9,030 nucleotides of DNA from Xanthobacteraceae bacterium (GCA_030043285.1 JASHXZ010000397.1:1-9030), one strand, 5' to 3'; shown: positions 1 through 6,945, counted from the stretch's first letter. The notes: generated by a model from the sequence alone, not told the origin. Translations and numbers: made by a program.

Positions 1-100
1 CAGCGGAAAAGCGCGGATACTCCGCCTCGAGCAGCGCTCGCAGACGCGGCGGCAGGTCGAGAGCGTTCGCCTGAGCCGATTGGGTCGAGTGCGTGTTCAT
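1..100 (-). CDS. 5' fragment of an unidentified gene, running off the left edge
   Basis: Reading leftwards from the ATG at 98-100 gives 33 codons with no stop: MNTHSTQSAQANALDLPPRL, then a segment containing LLEAEYPRFS. Codon use is high-GC like the neighbours. The ATG is preceded by AGGA (minus strand, 109-112) at 8 bases, a reasonable ribosome binding site. An in-frame ATG at 107-109 is also possible but has poorer spacing. The gene would be transcribed divergently from the lyase at 218, which is common for a regulated enzyme pair or a regulator and its target. The piece 'LRALLEAEYPRFS' loosely recalls the N-terminus of some M24 (Xaa-Pro peptidase/creatinase-like) proteins, but this is too short to assign. 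That this is a gene start is likely; its function is not determined. Confidence 0.55.
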   Translation of the reverse strand, partial: MNTHSTQSAQANALDLPPRLRALLEAEYPRFSA

Positions 101-217
101 GCCTTGCATCCTAGGGGACTGGGCTTGGCAAATCCATTTTGTTAAGCAAGAGCGCACTGCTGGCACGCCGGATCGCAACTCCCTCAAGCGCGCCACCCAT
201 TTCGGAGAATTGCGCTG
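101..217. promoter_or_regulatory. divergent intergenic region with an imperfect dyad
   Basis: These 117 bases separate two divergently oriented start codons, so both promoters should lie here or inside the flanking genes. An AT-rich patch at 125-145 shows an imperfect inverted repeat: TTnnCAAA at 125-132 and TTTGnnAA at 138-145, with 5 bases between. This is the shape of an operator for a dimeric regulator, but 6 matching pairs can occur by chance. No good -35/-10 pair could be chosen. The palindrome CCTAGG at 110-115 overlaps the ribosome binding site of the leftward gene. GGAGA at 204-208 serves the rightward gene. Confidence 0.35.
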
Positions 218-1567
218 ATGCCCACCTCATTGATCGATTCCGCCGTATTCCGCGACATCTTTACGACCGAGGCGATGCGGCGCGTGTTCTCCGACGGCAA
301 CCGCGTGCAAAAATATCTCGATTTCGAAGCGGCGCTGGCGCGGGCACAGGCGCGGCTCCACGTCATTCCCAAAGATGCGGCCGAGGAAATCTGCCGCCAT
401 TGCCGCGTCGACCAGATCGATTTCGCCAAGCTGAAAGTGCAGACCGAGCGGATCGGTTATCCGGTGCTGCCGGTCGTGCAGCAGCTCGTCGGTTTGTGCC
501 GCAACGGCTTGGGAGAATGGTGCCATTGGGGCGCCACCACCCAGGACATCACCGACACCGCGACCGTGCTGCAGATCCGCGAGGCGCTGGCGCTGATCGA
601 AGCCGATCTCGACGGCATTGCCGACGCGCTCGCCGCATTGGCGAAAAAACATCGCGACACCGCGATGGCCGGTCGCAGCAACCTGCAGCAGGCGGTACCG
701 ATCACGTTCGGCTACAAGATGGCGACGCTGTTGGCGGCATTCGCGCGCCACAAACAGCGTTTGCGCGAATTGCGCCCGCGGGTCCTGGTCGGCGAGTTCG
801 GCGGCGCCGCCGGCACGTTGTCGTCGCTCGGCGGCCGCGGCCTCGAAGTCCAGGCCGAGCTGATGAAGGAGCTGAAACTCGGCCAGCCGGCGATTGCCTG
901 GCACACCGTGCGCGATGCGATCGCCGAAGTCGGCTGCTTCCTCGGCCTCGTCACCGGCAGTTGCGGCAAGATCGCGTTTGACATCAAGCTCCTGATGCAG
1001 ACGGAGGTCGAAGAGGTCTACGAGCCGTTCCACGAGGGCCGCGGCTCGTCGTCCACCATGCCGCAAAAGCGCAATCCGATTTCATCGGTCTATATAACCG
1101 CACTCACCGCAGTGGTGCGCCAGCAAGCCGCCGCTCTGCTCGATGCCATGGTGGAGGACCACGAGCGCGCCACCGGCCCGTGGGAAATCGAATGGCTGGT
1201 GCTGCCGGAGATTTTCTGCCTCGCCGCCGGCGCGCTGGCGCAGACCCGCTTCGTGCTGACCGGCCTGCAGGTCGACGAGAAAAAGATGCGCGCCAATCTC
1301 GACCTGACCAAGGGTCTGATCGTGTCGGAGGCGGTGATGATGGGACTGGGGCCCGCTCTCGGCCGCCAATACGCGCACGATCTGGTCTACGACGTTTGCC
1401 GCCAGGTGGTGGCGACCGGCCGGCCGTTGGTCGATTTGCTCGCCGAGAACGCGGAGATCACCAAACATCTCGATCGCGCCGCGCTGGAGCGGCTGTGCGA
1501 TCCGGCGAATTATCTCGGCGAGGCCGGCGCGATGGTGGATCGGGTGCTGGCGATGCGGAAAGGCTAA
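218..1567 (+). CDS. class-II fumarase/aspartase superfamily lyase, PcaB/adenylosuccinate lyase-like
   Basis: A 449-residue cytoplasmic enzyme of the fumarase/aspartase superfamily, whose members form homotetramers and make or break C-N or C-O bonds to a carboxylated substrate, or cycloisomerise muconates. Conserved blocks appear in order: HWGATTQDITDT (103-114), the second active-site block GRSNLQQAVPITFG (152-165), GGAAGTLSSLG (195-205), and the signature SSSTMPQKRNP (277-287), whose flexible loop carries the catalytic serine, probably S279. The tail (about 365-445) resembles the adenylosuccinate lyase C-terminal domain. The length is normal for the family. In the second block, where many members have Thr-His, this protein has S154-N155. 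The PcaB branch is known to vary here, which favours a cycloisomerase-like enzyme over purine synthesis. GGAGA 9 bases before the ATG supports the start. It is divergent from the gene at 1-100 and ends 11 bases from the phosphatase. No other protocatechuate-pathway gene is visible, so the substrate is unknown. Confidence 0.85.
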   Translation: MPTSLIDSAVFRDIFTTEAMRRVFSDGNRVQKYLDFEAALARAQARLHVIPKDAAEEICRHCRVDQIDFAKLKVQTERIGYPVLPVVQQLVGLCRNGLGEWCHWGATTQDITDTATVLQIREALALIEADLDGIADALAALAKKHRDTAMAGRSNLQQAVPITFGYKMATLLAAFARHKQRLRELRPRVLVGEFGGAAGTLSSLGGRGLEVQAELMKELKLGQPAIAWHTVRDAIAEVGCFLGLVTGSCGKIAFDIKLLMQTEVEEVYEPFHEGRGSSSTMPQKRNPISSVYITALTAVVRQQAAALLDAMVEDHERATGPWEIEWLVLPEIFCLAAGALAQTRFVLTGLQVDEKKMRANLDLTKGLIVSEAVMMGLGPALGRQYAHDLVYDVCRQVVATGRPLVDLLAENAEITKHLDRAALERLCDPANYLGEAGAMVDRVLAMRKG

Positions 1568-1578
1568 CTGTTTGGTCG

Positions 1579-2202
1579 CTACTGGATCGGCTTGTCGCTG
1601 TCGCCGGACAGCAGAAGCTGCGGCACCTGGGTGAAGCTCCAGCCGCTCGAATTGGCATCGAGCACCCAGACCATATCGAAGCGCTTGCCGTGCCATTTCT
1701 GCGGACAGGTGGTCTTGTTGCCGACGATGGCGTTGACGATGTCGGGGATATCCTGGTGCTGCCAGGCGATCAGCACCGTGCCAGTGGCGGCGACCGCGGC
1801 CTTGGCGAGGTCAGTCTCGTCACCCTTGAGATACTTCGTCTGCAGAGTCAGCCCCAGCAAGTTCGCCAGCTCCAATACCGTGTGCTGGGGCCGCAGACTC
1901 TCGCTGTCCTTGCCGACGCCCGAGGCGAAAATGATGTTCGGCTGCGCCAGATTAGGGTCGACGAATTTGCCGTCGCGCGGCGCGAACAGGCGCACCAGTG
2001 CGCCGCCGCGCTGCCAGCCGCGCGCGGTCAGCTCTTCCTTGTTGTTAGTGCCATACCAGTCGACGCCCAAAATCTTCTTGTTCTTCTTGTCATCGCTGTC
2101 GTCGCCCGGATCGGTGTAGTCTCCCGGATCGTATTCGTCCGGATCGGTGTCGTCGCCCGGCTTTTCAGCATGGCGGATCAACATGATCTTGCTGGCCGGC
2201 AT
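1579..2202 (-). CDS. histidine phosphatase family protein with an Asp-rich insert
   Basis: A 207-residue protein of the phosphoglycerate mutase-like (histidine phosphatase) fold. It opens with LIRHAEKP (8-15), the RH motif in which H11 is the residue phosphorylated during catalysis and R10 binds phosphate. Other expected parts are LTARGWQRGGAL (59-69, the usual G-x-x-Q/R-A helix), a weakened S-x-R-x-x-Q-T block seen as SLRPQHTV (102-109, R104), and the second active-site His in AWQHQDIP (H149). There is no signal peptide or membrane segment, so it is likely cytoplasmic. Unusually, residues 16-38, directly after the RH motif, form an Asp/Gly/Pro/Tyr-rich low-complexity insert encoded by degenerate tandem repeats. 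The ATG at 2200-2202 has AGGGGGG 6 bases upstream, which fixes the start. It lies 96 bases downstream of Aas on the same strand and may share its transcript. The substrate cannot be told; SixA-like or broad phosphatase activity are possible. Confidence 0.82.
   Translation of the reverse strand: MPASKIMLIRHAEKPGDDTDPDEYDPGDYTDPGDDSDDKKNKKILGVDWYGTNNKEELTARGWQRGGALVRLFAPRDGKFVDPNLAQPNIIFASGVGKDSESLRPQHTVLELANLLGLTLQTKYLKGDETDLAKAAVAATGTVLIAWQHQDIPDIVNAIVGNKTTCPQKWHGKRFDMVWVLDANSSGWSFTQVPQLLLSGDSDKPIQ
2097..2160 (-). repeat. short degenerate tandem repeat encoding the Asp-rich insert
   Basis: The 13-mer TGTCGTCGCCCGG occurs exactly at 2097-2109 and 2148-2160 (plus-strand reading). CCGGATCG recurs at 2106, 2124 and 2139, so spacing is 18 and then 15 bases. 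All spacings are multiples of three, so the phosphatase reading frame is kept. In the protein it gives repeated D-P-G/D-D/E-Y units, with PGDD at residues 15-18 and again at 32-35. This looks like an internal expansion by slippage or local duplication. Confidence 0.75.
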
Positions 2203-2298
2203 GGTCTACCCCCCTGGATGCAGCCCGCGGAGAATAGCCGCGTGGTTGTAGAACGCAAACGCGATCGCGTGCCGGCGATGCGCGCGCGGGCGCCCGCC
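2203..2298 (-). promoter_or_regulatory. intergenic gap between aas and the phosphatase, with small dyads
   Basis: This 96-base stretch lies between two same-strand genes. It holds a perfect 12-base palindrome ACGCGATCGCGT (2259-2270), a possible small stem CGCGG/CCGCG (2226-2230 with 2238-2242, 7-base loop), and the phosphatase ribosome binding site AGGGGGG (2209-2215). There is no T-rich run after either stem, so I see no clear intrinsic terminator. Read-through from aas into the phosphatase gene is therefore possible, but so is a separate promoter here. Confidence 0.35.
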
Positions 2299-5200
2299 TT
2301 ATTCCGCCGCGGCGGCTTTCGCCGCCGCCTGCTCGCCGACGAACTTCTGCAGCCCCATGTAGTCGACCTTGCCGGAGCCGAGCAGCGGCAGTTTGTCGAG
2401 CACGATGACTTCCGACGGCAGCATCAACTCCGAAGCATGTTTGCCGCGCGCGTAGGCCTGGAACTCGCCGCGCGTTGCGCCGTGTTTGTCGGTGACCAGG
2501 ATGAGGCGCTCGCCTTTGCGCGCATCGGGCAGCGCTGCCACGGCGGACACATTGTCAGGCCACAGCTCGGCTGCCAGAAGTTCGACGGCTGCGAGCGACA
2601 CCATCTCGCCGCCCACCTTGGCAAAGCGCTTGGCGCGGCCCTTGATGGTGACAAAGCCCTGGGCGTCGATGGCGACGATGTCGCCGGTGTCGTGCCAGCC
2701 GTCGGGCGGCGGCTCGAGCACGCCGGGCCGGTCGGCACGCAAGTAGCCGAGCATCACGTTGGGACCGCAGACATAGAGCCGGCCGCCGTCGTCGACGCCG
2801 TCGACGTGCTCGAGCTTGGCGGTCATGCCGGGAAGCAGCCGGCCGACGCTACCGAATTTGTTGAACATCGGCGTGTTCAAGGCCAGCACCGGTGAGGTTT
2901 CGGTGACGCCGTAGCCTTCCAGAATGCGCATGCCGAATTTTTCCAGGTAAATCCGGCGCGTCGAATCGCGCACCGGCTCGCCGCCCGAGACGATGTAGCG
3001 CAGCGAGTTGAAGTCGTAGGGGTTGGCCATGCGCGCGTAGCCGTTGAGAAACGTATCGGTGGCGAACATCACGGTGGAGCAGACGCCGTAAACCAGTTCC
3101 GGCACGGTGCGATAATGCAGCGGCGACGGATAAAGATAGGTCGGCACACCATAGACCAACGGCAGCACTACGCCGCCGGTGAAGCCGAACGAATGAAAGA
3201 TCGGCAGCACGTTGAACAGCCTGTCCTCGCGGCCGAAATCGATGCGCGCGGCGGCTTGCGCCGCGTTGGTCAGCATGTTGCGATGCGACAGCACGACGCC
3301 CTTGGGCGAACCCTCGGTACCCGAGGTGAACAGAATGACGCCCCAATCGTCGGGCTTGCGCGCGACCAGCGGCTTGTTCCATGTCATCAGGCTGCGCAGC
3401 TTGTCCGACGTGGTCACGCTCTTGCGAATATCTTCCAGATAGACGACCCGCAGCTTCTGCTCGAGCTGAGCGACAAGGTTTTCGAGCCTGGCCTTCGCGA
3501 CGAACGTGCGCGAGGTCAATATAGTGTCGACCTCGGCGGCGCGGCACGCAGCCACAATGTTGGTGGCGCCGGAGGTGAAATTGATCATTGCGGGTACGCG
3601 GCCCGCCGACATGACGGAGAGCACCGTGACCACGCCGCCGTTCGAAGTCGGCAGCATGATGCCGAGCCCACGGCCCTCCAGCGCCAGCGGCATCAGCTTG
3701 GCGCCCAAAATCGTCACCGCCTGCAGGAGTCGCTTGTAGGACAGCTGCCCGCTGACCGGGTCTTGAATTGCGGTCCATTTTTTGCCGTGGATCTTCGCCG
3801 CATCGATCACCGCTTCGACCACGGTGCGGTCGGTCGGCGCGCTGCGAAACATCAGGTCGGACATGATGTCATAGAGCGCGGCGCCCGCTGCCTGCCGGCG
3901 CCGCCGGCCTTTGAGCTCGGGATCGATCTTGAGCTTGACCGGCTCGAGAATGTTGACTTTGATCTGCGGAAACAACCGGCGCCGCACCTGCGTGTTGGTC
4001 AGGCGGCTGAAGATCGTCGCCTCCGGCCCGGCGATATGCACCGGCACCAGCATGGCGTCCGACTTGTCGGCGATCATCGCGGCGCCGTCGTAGATCTTCA
4101 TCAGGCTGCCGGTGACGGTGATGCGGCCTTCCGGAAAGATCACCAGCATCTCGCCGTCGCGGACCGCGTTGATGATGGCGCGCAGCGAGAACGGCTTGAG
4201 CGGATCGAGCGCCATGGTGCGGACGAATTTCAGGAACGGCTGGATCCACCAGTTGCGCGACATTGCCACGTCGATGGCGAAGACCGGCCGCTTCGGCAGA
4301 AGCGACGTGGCCAGCGGCGGATCGAGGAAGCTGACGTGATTGAGCGCGATGATGGCGTTCTGGCCGGCCTTGGCGATGTTGTCGTAGCCTTTGACCTCGA
4401 GATGAAAGAAGGCGCGAAACACGATCGAGAGGAAATCGGTCATCCAGCTCGCCGGCATGGTGCGGCCGATGGCGACCGCGACCAACAGGTTGGCGACGCC
4501 GATCAGCATGAACAGCACCGGCGCGCTCAAACCGAGGCTCTGCAGCGCGCCTTGGAGCACCGCGCCGGCCACCATGAAGGCGGCATTGAGCACGTTGACG
4601 CCGGCGACGACACGGGCGCGGCGATCGGCGCCGGCCCAGGCCTGCACCGCCGCAAAGGTCGGCACCACGAACAGGCCGCCGCCGATGGCGAGGCCGGCGA
4701 GATCGATGGCGATGCGCACGCTGTGCGGCGTGCGGAAGAAAGCGTCGACGCCGAGCGGGCTCGCCGCCGGCGCCAGCGAGGACGCCACCCAGCCGAGGTC
4801 GAGCGCAAATATTCCGAGCAACACCGCGCCAAACAGCGTCGGCAGAATGACGATGCGGCCGGCTGAAAGCCAGGCGGCGAGGCCGGAGCCGAACGCGACC
4901 GCGACCGAGAAAATCGTGAGGAACAGCGTAATGACCAGCTCGTTGCCGTTGATGTTGGCGTGAACGAGCGGCAGCAACAGTGACAGCACCAGCGCGCCGA
5001 CCAGCCAGAACCAGCTCACCACGATGGCGCCCCACCACAGCCGCCTGTCGTCGCGCAGCTCCCTGATGAGGTCGACGGTCGAGACCAGGATGTTGCGGTT
5101 GATGACGAGATCGGGCGCGCCCTCCGGCGTGCCCGGTATCAGCAGGCTGAACAGCCAGCTTGCCAGCGCCGTCGCAATCATCAGCCAGGCGAAGTACATC

Positions 5201-5706
5201 GGATTGCTGCCGCCATTGGCGGCGACGCCCGCCATGATGGTGCCGAGCAGAATGGCAAGGAACGTGCCGGCTTCGATCAGCGCGTTGCCGGCCGGCAGCT
5301 CGGCGCGAAGAAGATGGTCGGGCAGGATGCCGTATTTGATCGGGCCGAACAGCGCGCCGAGCGTGCCGAACAGAAACAGCGCGACGAACAGCAGGATGAC
5401 GGAGTGAAAACCGAACCCAACCACGGCGAGCACCGCGGCGCCGATCTCGACCAACTTGATGCGCTGCGCGACCCAGGCCTTGTCGTAGCGGTCGGCGAGC
5501 TCGCCACCGAGCCCCGACAGAAAGAAGAACGGCGCGATGAACACCGCGCCGGCGGCCGTGATCAGTGCGCCGGAATTGGGGCCGGCGATCTGCGCCAGCA
5601 CGACAAAGCTGAGCGCGGTCTTGAGGAAATTATCGCCGAACGACGCGAAGAACTGGCAGAAGAACAGCGGCGCGAAGTTTCGCCGCGTCATGAGCGATTT
5701 GAACAT
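2299..5706 (-). CDS. aas: fused LplT flippase / lysophospholipid acyltransferase / acyl-ACP synthetase (Aas)
   Basis: A 1135-residue inner-membrane protein with three modules. Residues 1-420 are an LplT-like major facilitator domain with about 12 hydrophobic segments, starting with FAPLFFCQFFASFGDNFLK (11-29) and carrying GELADRYDK (68-76) in the first cytoplasmic loop. Residues about 425-620 are a PlsC-type acyltransferase with NHVSFLD (456-462; H457 and D462 form the HX4D catalytic pair) and FPEGRITVTGSLMKIYDGA (524-542). Residues about 640-1123 are an AMP-forming acyl-ACP synthetase with TSGTEGSPKGV (794-804), YPSPLHYRTVPELVY (859-873), GYGVTET (931-937), DTGD (1006-1009), GRAKRFAKVGGEMVS (1023-1037) and the C-terminal lysine in GSGKVDY (1111-1117). 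From memory, many of these stretches match E. coli Aas closely. In E. coli, LplT flips lysophospholipid inward and Aas re-acylates it with activated fatty acid; here one chain should do all steps. All key motifs are intact. The frame stays open 72 codons further upstream, but that part is not membrane-protein-like, and GGGAG lies 4 bases before the ATG at 5704-5706. Confidence 0.93.
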   Translation of the reverse strand: MFKSLMTRRNFAPLFFCQFFASFGDNFLKTALSFVVLAQIAGPNSGALITAAGAVFIAPFFFLSGLGGELADRYDKAWVAQRIKLVEIGAAVLAVVGFGFHSVILLFVALFLFGTLGALFGPIKYGILPDHLLRAELPAGNALIEAGTFLAILLGTIMAGVAANGGSNPMYFAWLMIATALASWLFSLLIPGTPEGAPDLVINRNILVSTVDLIRELRDDRRLWWGAIVVSWFWLVGALVLSLLLPLVHANINGNELVITLFLTIFSVAVAFGSGLAAWLSAGRIVILPTLFGAVLLGIFALDLGWVASSLAPAASPLGVDAFFRTPHSVRIAIDLAGLAIGGGLFVVPTFAAVQAWAGADRRARVVAGVNVLNAAFMVAGAVLQGALQSLGLSAPVLFMLIGVANLLVAVAIGRTMPASWMTDFLSIVFRAFFHLEVKGYDNIAKAGQNAIIALNHVSFLDPPLATSLLPKRPVFAIDVAMSRNWWIQPFLKFVRTMALDPLKPFSLRAIINAVRDGEMLVIFPEGRITVTGSLMKIYDGAAMIADKSDAMLVPVHIAGPEATIFSRLTNTQVRRRLFPQIKVNILEPVKLKIDPELKGRRRRQAAGAALYDIMSDLMFRSAPTDRTVVEAVIDAAKIHGKKWTAIQDPVSGQLSYKRLLQAVTILGAKLMPLALEGRGLGIMLPTSNGGVVTVLSVMSAGRVPAMINFTSGATNIVAACRAAEVDTILTSRTFVAKARLENLVAQLEQKLRVVYLEDIRKSVTTSDKLRSLMTWNKPLVARKPDDWGVILFTSGTEGSPKGVVLSHRNMLTNAAQAAARIDFGREDRLFNVLPIFHSFGFTGGVVLPLVYGVPTYLYPSPLHYRTVPELVYGVCSTVMFATDTFLNGYARMANPYDFNSLRYIVSGGEPVRDSTRRIYLEKFGMRILEGYGVTETSPVLALNTPMFNKFGSVGRLLPGMTAKLEHVDGVDDGGRLYVCGPNVMLGYLRADRPGVLEPPPDGWHDTGDIVAIDAQGFVTIKGRAKRFAKVGGEMVSLAAVELLAAELWPDNVSAVAALPDARKGERLILVTDKHGATRGEFQAYARGKHASELMLPSEVIVLDKLPLLGSGKVDYMGLQKFVGEQAAAKAAAAE

Positions 5707-5710
5707 TGTG

Positions 5711-5715
5711 CTCCC
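5711..5715 (-). promoter_or_regulatory. ribosome binding site deciding the aas start
   Basis: On the minus strand GGGAG is followed by CACA and then the ATG at 5706. The first residues after this ATG (MFKSLMTRRNFAPLFF) are a typical short basic N-terminus leading into the first transmembrane helix. The alternative start at 5922 would add 72 residues of Arg/Gly-rich sequence before that helix. Confidence 0.7.
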
Positions 5716-5966
5716 GCCGTTGCTGTGGTCGGCCGATTGGCCCCGCGCGCCCGGCAGATCGAACCCAAGGCGCAGCGCCACCGTCCCCTCCCCGACAGTG
5801 TAGACGGTGCCGCGGCGCTTGGCGACGCCGGTCACCCGGCTAAGTGCTATTCGCCAATATATGCAAAGTCTTAGCCCGCAATTGAAGGGTCCTGGGCAAG
5901 CGCCTATCGTGCCGCGCCGCACCGGTTTCGGCCGCGCGGCGGCGTATTGGCAAAGGATTCGACACG
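5716..5966. promoter_or_regulatory. divergent intergenic region between aas and the SDR gene
   Basis: The region between the two start codons should contain both promoters. Most of it is GC-rich, but 5841-5885 is clearly richer in A/T and includes AATATAT (5856-5862). That patch is bracketed by a perfect 7-base inverted repeat, GGCTAAG (5838-5844) and CTTAGCC (5870-5876), with centres 32 bases apart, about three helical turns. This could be an operator pair around the promoters. AAAGGA (5952-5957) is the SDR ribosome binding site. I could not pick out a -35/-10 pair with confidence on either strand, and I see no small gene here. Confidence 0.4.
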
Positions 5967-6710
5967 ATGAAGCTCAAGGACCAGGTGGCGGTCGTGACCG
6001 GCGCCGGACGCAATATCGGCGAAGAAATCGCCAAGCTGTTTGCCGCCGAGGGCGCCAAGGTCGCGGTTGTCGACATGGACAAAACGCGCGGCGAACGCGT
6101 CGCCGACGCCATCAATTCCGCCGGCGGCGACGCGGCACTGTTTCTTGCCGACGTGTCGAAAGGCGCCGACGTCGCGGCCCTGGTCAAGGCGGTGGTGGCC
6201 CGTTACGGCCGCATCGACATTCTGGTCAACAACGTCGCGATCTCCGACAACAAGCACATTTTCGACATCACCGAAGAAGAATGGGACCGCGTGCTCGCGG
6301 TGACGCTGAAGAGCCAATTCCTGATGGCGAAGGAGGTCGGCAAGCAGATGGCGGCGCAAGGCGGCGGCCGCATCGTCAATATCGGCTCGACCTCCGGGTT
6401 CACCGGGCGCAGCCGCGCCGTCGCCTATTCGGCGGCAAAGGGCGGCGTCGCCAACCTCACCCGCGCGATGGCGGCGCAGCTCGCGCCGCACAAGATCCGC
6501 GTCAACGCCATCGTGCCGAACAAGATCGGCTCGCCAGTCGGCAAGGACGAATTCGACCCGACGCGCCCGGTGCCCAACATGGCGAAGCGGCCCGGCGATC
6601 CGGCCGAAGCCGCCAAGGCGGTGCTGTTTCTGGTCAGTGACGATTCGTCGTTCGTGTACGGCGCCAACCTGTTCGTCGACGGCGGCGTCTCGGCGATGGA
6701 CTTGTCTTAG
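5967..6710 (+). CDS. SDR family NAD(P)-dependent oxidoreductase
   Basis: A 247-residue classical short-chain dehydrogenase/reductase, the usual length, with a Rossmann fold throughout. The cofactor loop is TGAGRNIG (11-18). The acidic D36 at the end of the second beta strand (VAVVDMD) suggests NAD(H) preference. LVNNVA (87-92) corresponds to the family's NNAG. The catalytic residues are S141 (IGSTSG), Y154 and K158 (YSAAK). The position usually filled by the catalytic-tetrad Asn is T113 (LAVTLKS), and the usual PG after the fifth-strand NAI is P-N (NAIVPNKIGSP, 180-190). The C-terminus FVDGGVSAMDLS is typical of FabG-like enzymes. AAAGGA 9 bases before the ATG supports the start. It is transcribed alone, divergent from aas. 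The family covers 3-oxoacyl-ACP, sugar, steroid and alcohol reductases, and nothing here fixes the substrate. Confidence 0.9.
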   Translation: MKLKDQVAVVTGAGRNIGEEIAKLFAAEGAKVAVVDMDKTRGERVADAINSAGGDAALFLADVSKGADVAALVKAVVARYGRIDILVNNVAISDNKHIFDITEEEWDRVLAVTLKSQFLMAKEVGKQMAAQGGGRIVNIGSTSGFTGRSRAVAYSAAKGGVANLTRAMAAQLAPHKIRVNAIVPNKIGSPVGKDEFDPTRPVPNMAKRPGDPAEAAKAVLFLVSDDSSFVYGANLFVDGGVSAMDLS

Positions 6711-6945
6711 CGGGCATGAGCAGGCCGCCCGGAGTTCTTCGGGTCTCAATCAAACACATTGAGTGCTGGACCGTCGCGCCAGAGACAGTCTAGAACGAAT
6801 GGCACACAGCAAGTTCCGTGTCGTGATTGATCGAGAAAGTGCAAAAAGTACAAGAGGATCGGAACTCGGCGGTTGATGTGGACTTCCGCGTCAATTCGAC
6901 CTAGCCTTGCGGGGTCGGCGCAGTCCGGGGGGTGGGTGAATTCGG
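6711..6945. promoter_or_regulatory. 235-base intergenic region: possible hairpins and a weak promoter
   Basis: Just after the SDR stop, CCCGGA-GTTC-TTCGGG (6728-6743) can form a 6-bp stem including one G-T pair. It lacks a T-run, so it would be a weak terminator at best. Next is a perfect inverted repeat CTCAAT-N7-ATTGAG (6745-6763), either a second stem or an operator. An A-rich patch follows at 6836-6855. TTGATC (6827-6832) and TACAAG (6849-6854), 16 bases apart, each match 4 of 6 consensus promoter positions and could drive the radical SAM gene. The stretch is less GC-rich than the genes, and no convincing open frame was found in it. Confidence 0.35.

Noticed and set aside
227..1066. A 279-codon minus-strand frame antisense to the lyase
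   Set aside because: No family motif, and it is complementary to strongly conserved lyase blocks; a shadow frame.
1180..2895. A long plus-strand open frame of 571 codons crossing the end of the lyase and the phosphatase
   Set aside because: It overlaps three well-supported genes in other frames, has Arg/Gly/Ala-rich composition without recognisable motifs, and is the kind of antisense open frame high-GC DNA produces.
3115..4866. A 583-codon plus-strand open frame antisense to aas
   Set aside because: Composition is dominated by Arg, His, Gln, Asp and Gly with no domain, while the opposite strand encodes clear acyltransferase and synthetase motifs.
3869..5038. A 389-codon minus-strand open frame inside aas in another frame
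   Set aside because: It is extremely Arg-rich, has no motifs, and is wholly contained in the transporter and acyltransferase modules of aas.
5707..5922. A 72-residue N-terminal extension of Aas from the ATG at 5922
   Set aside because: The extra residues do not resemble a transporter N-terminus, while the ATG at 5706 has a GGGAG site and starts directly before the first membrane helix.
6800..6814. A possible sigma-54 promoter starting TGGCAC
   Set aside because: The downstream TTGC element is missing at the required spacing; the sequence reads AAGT there.
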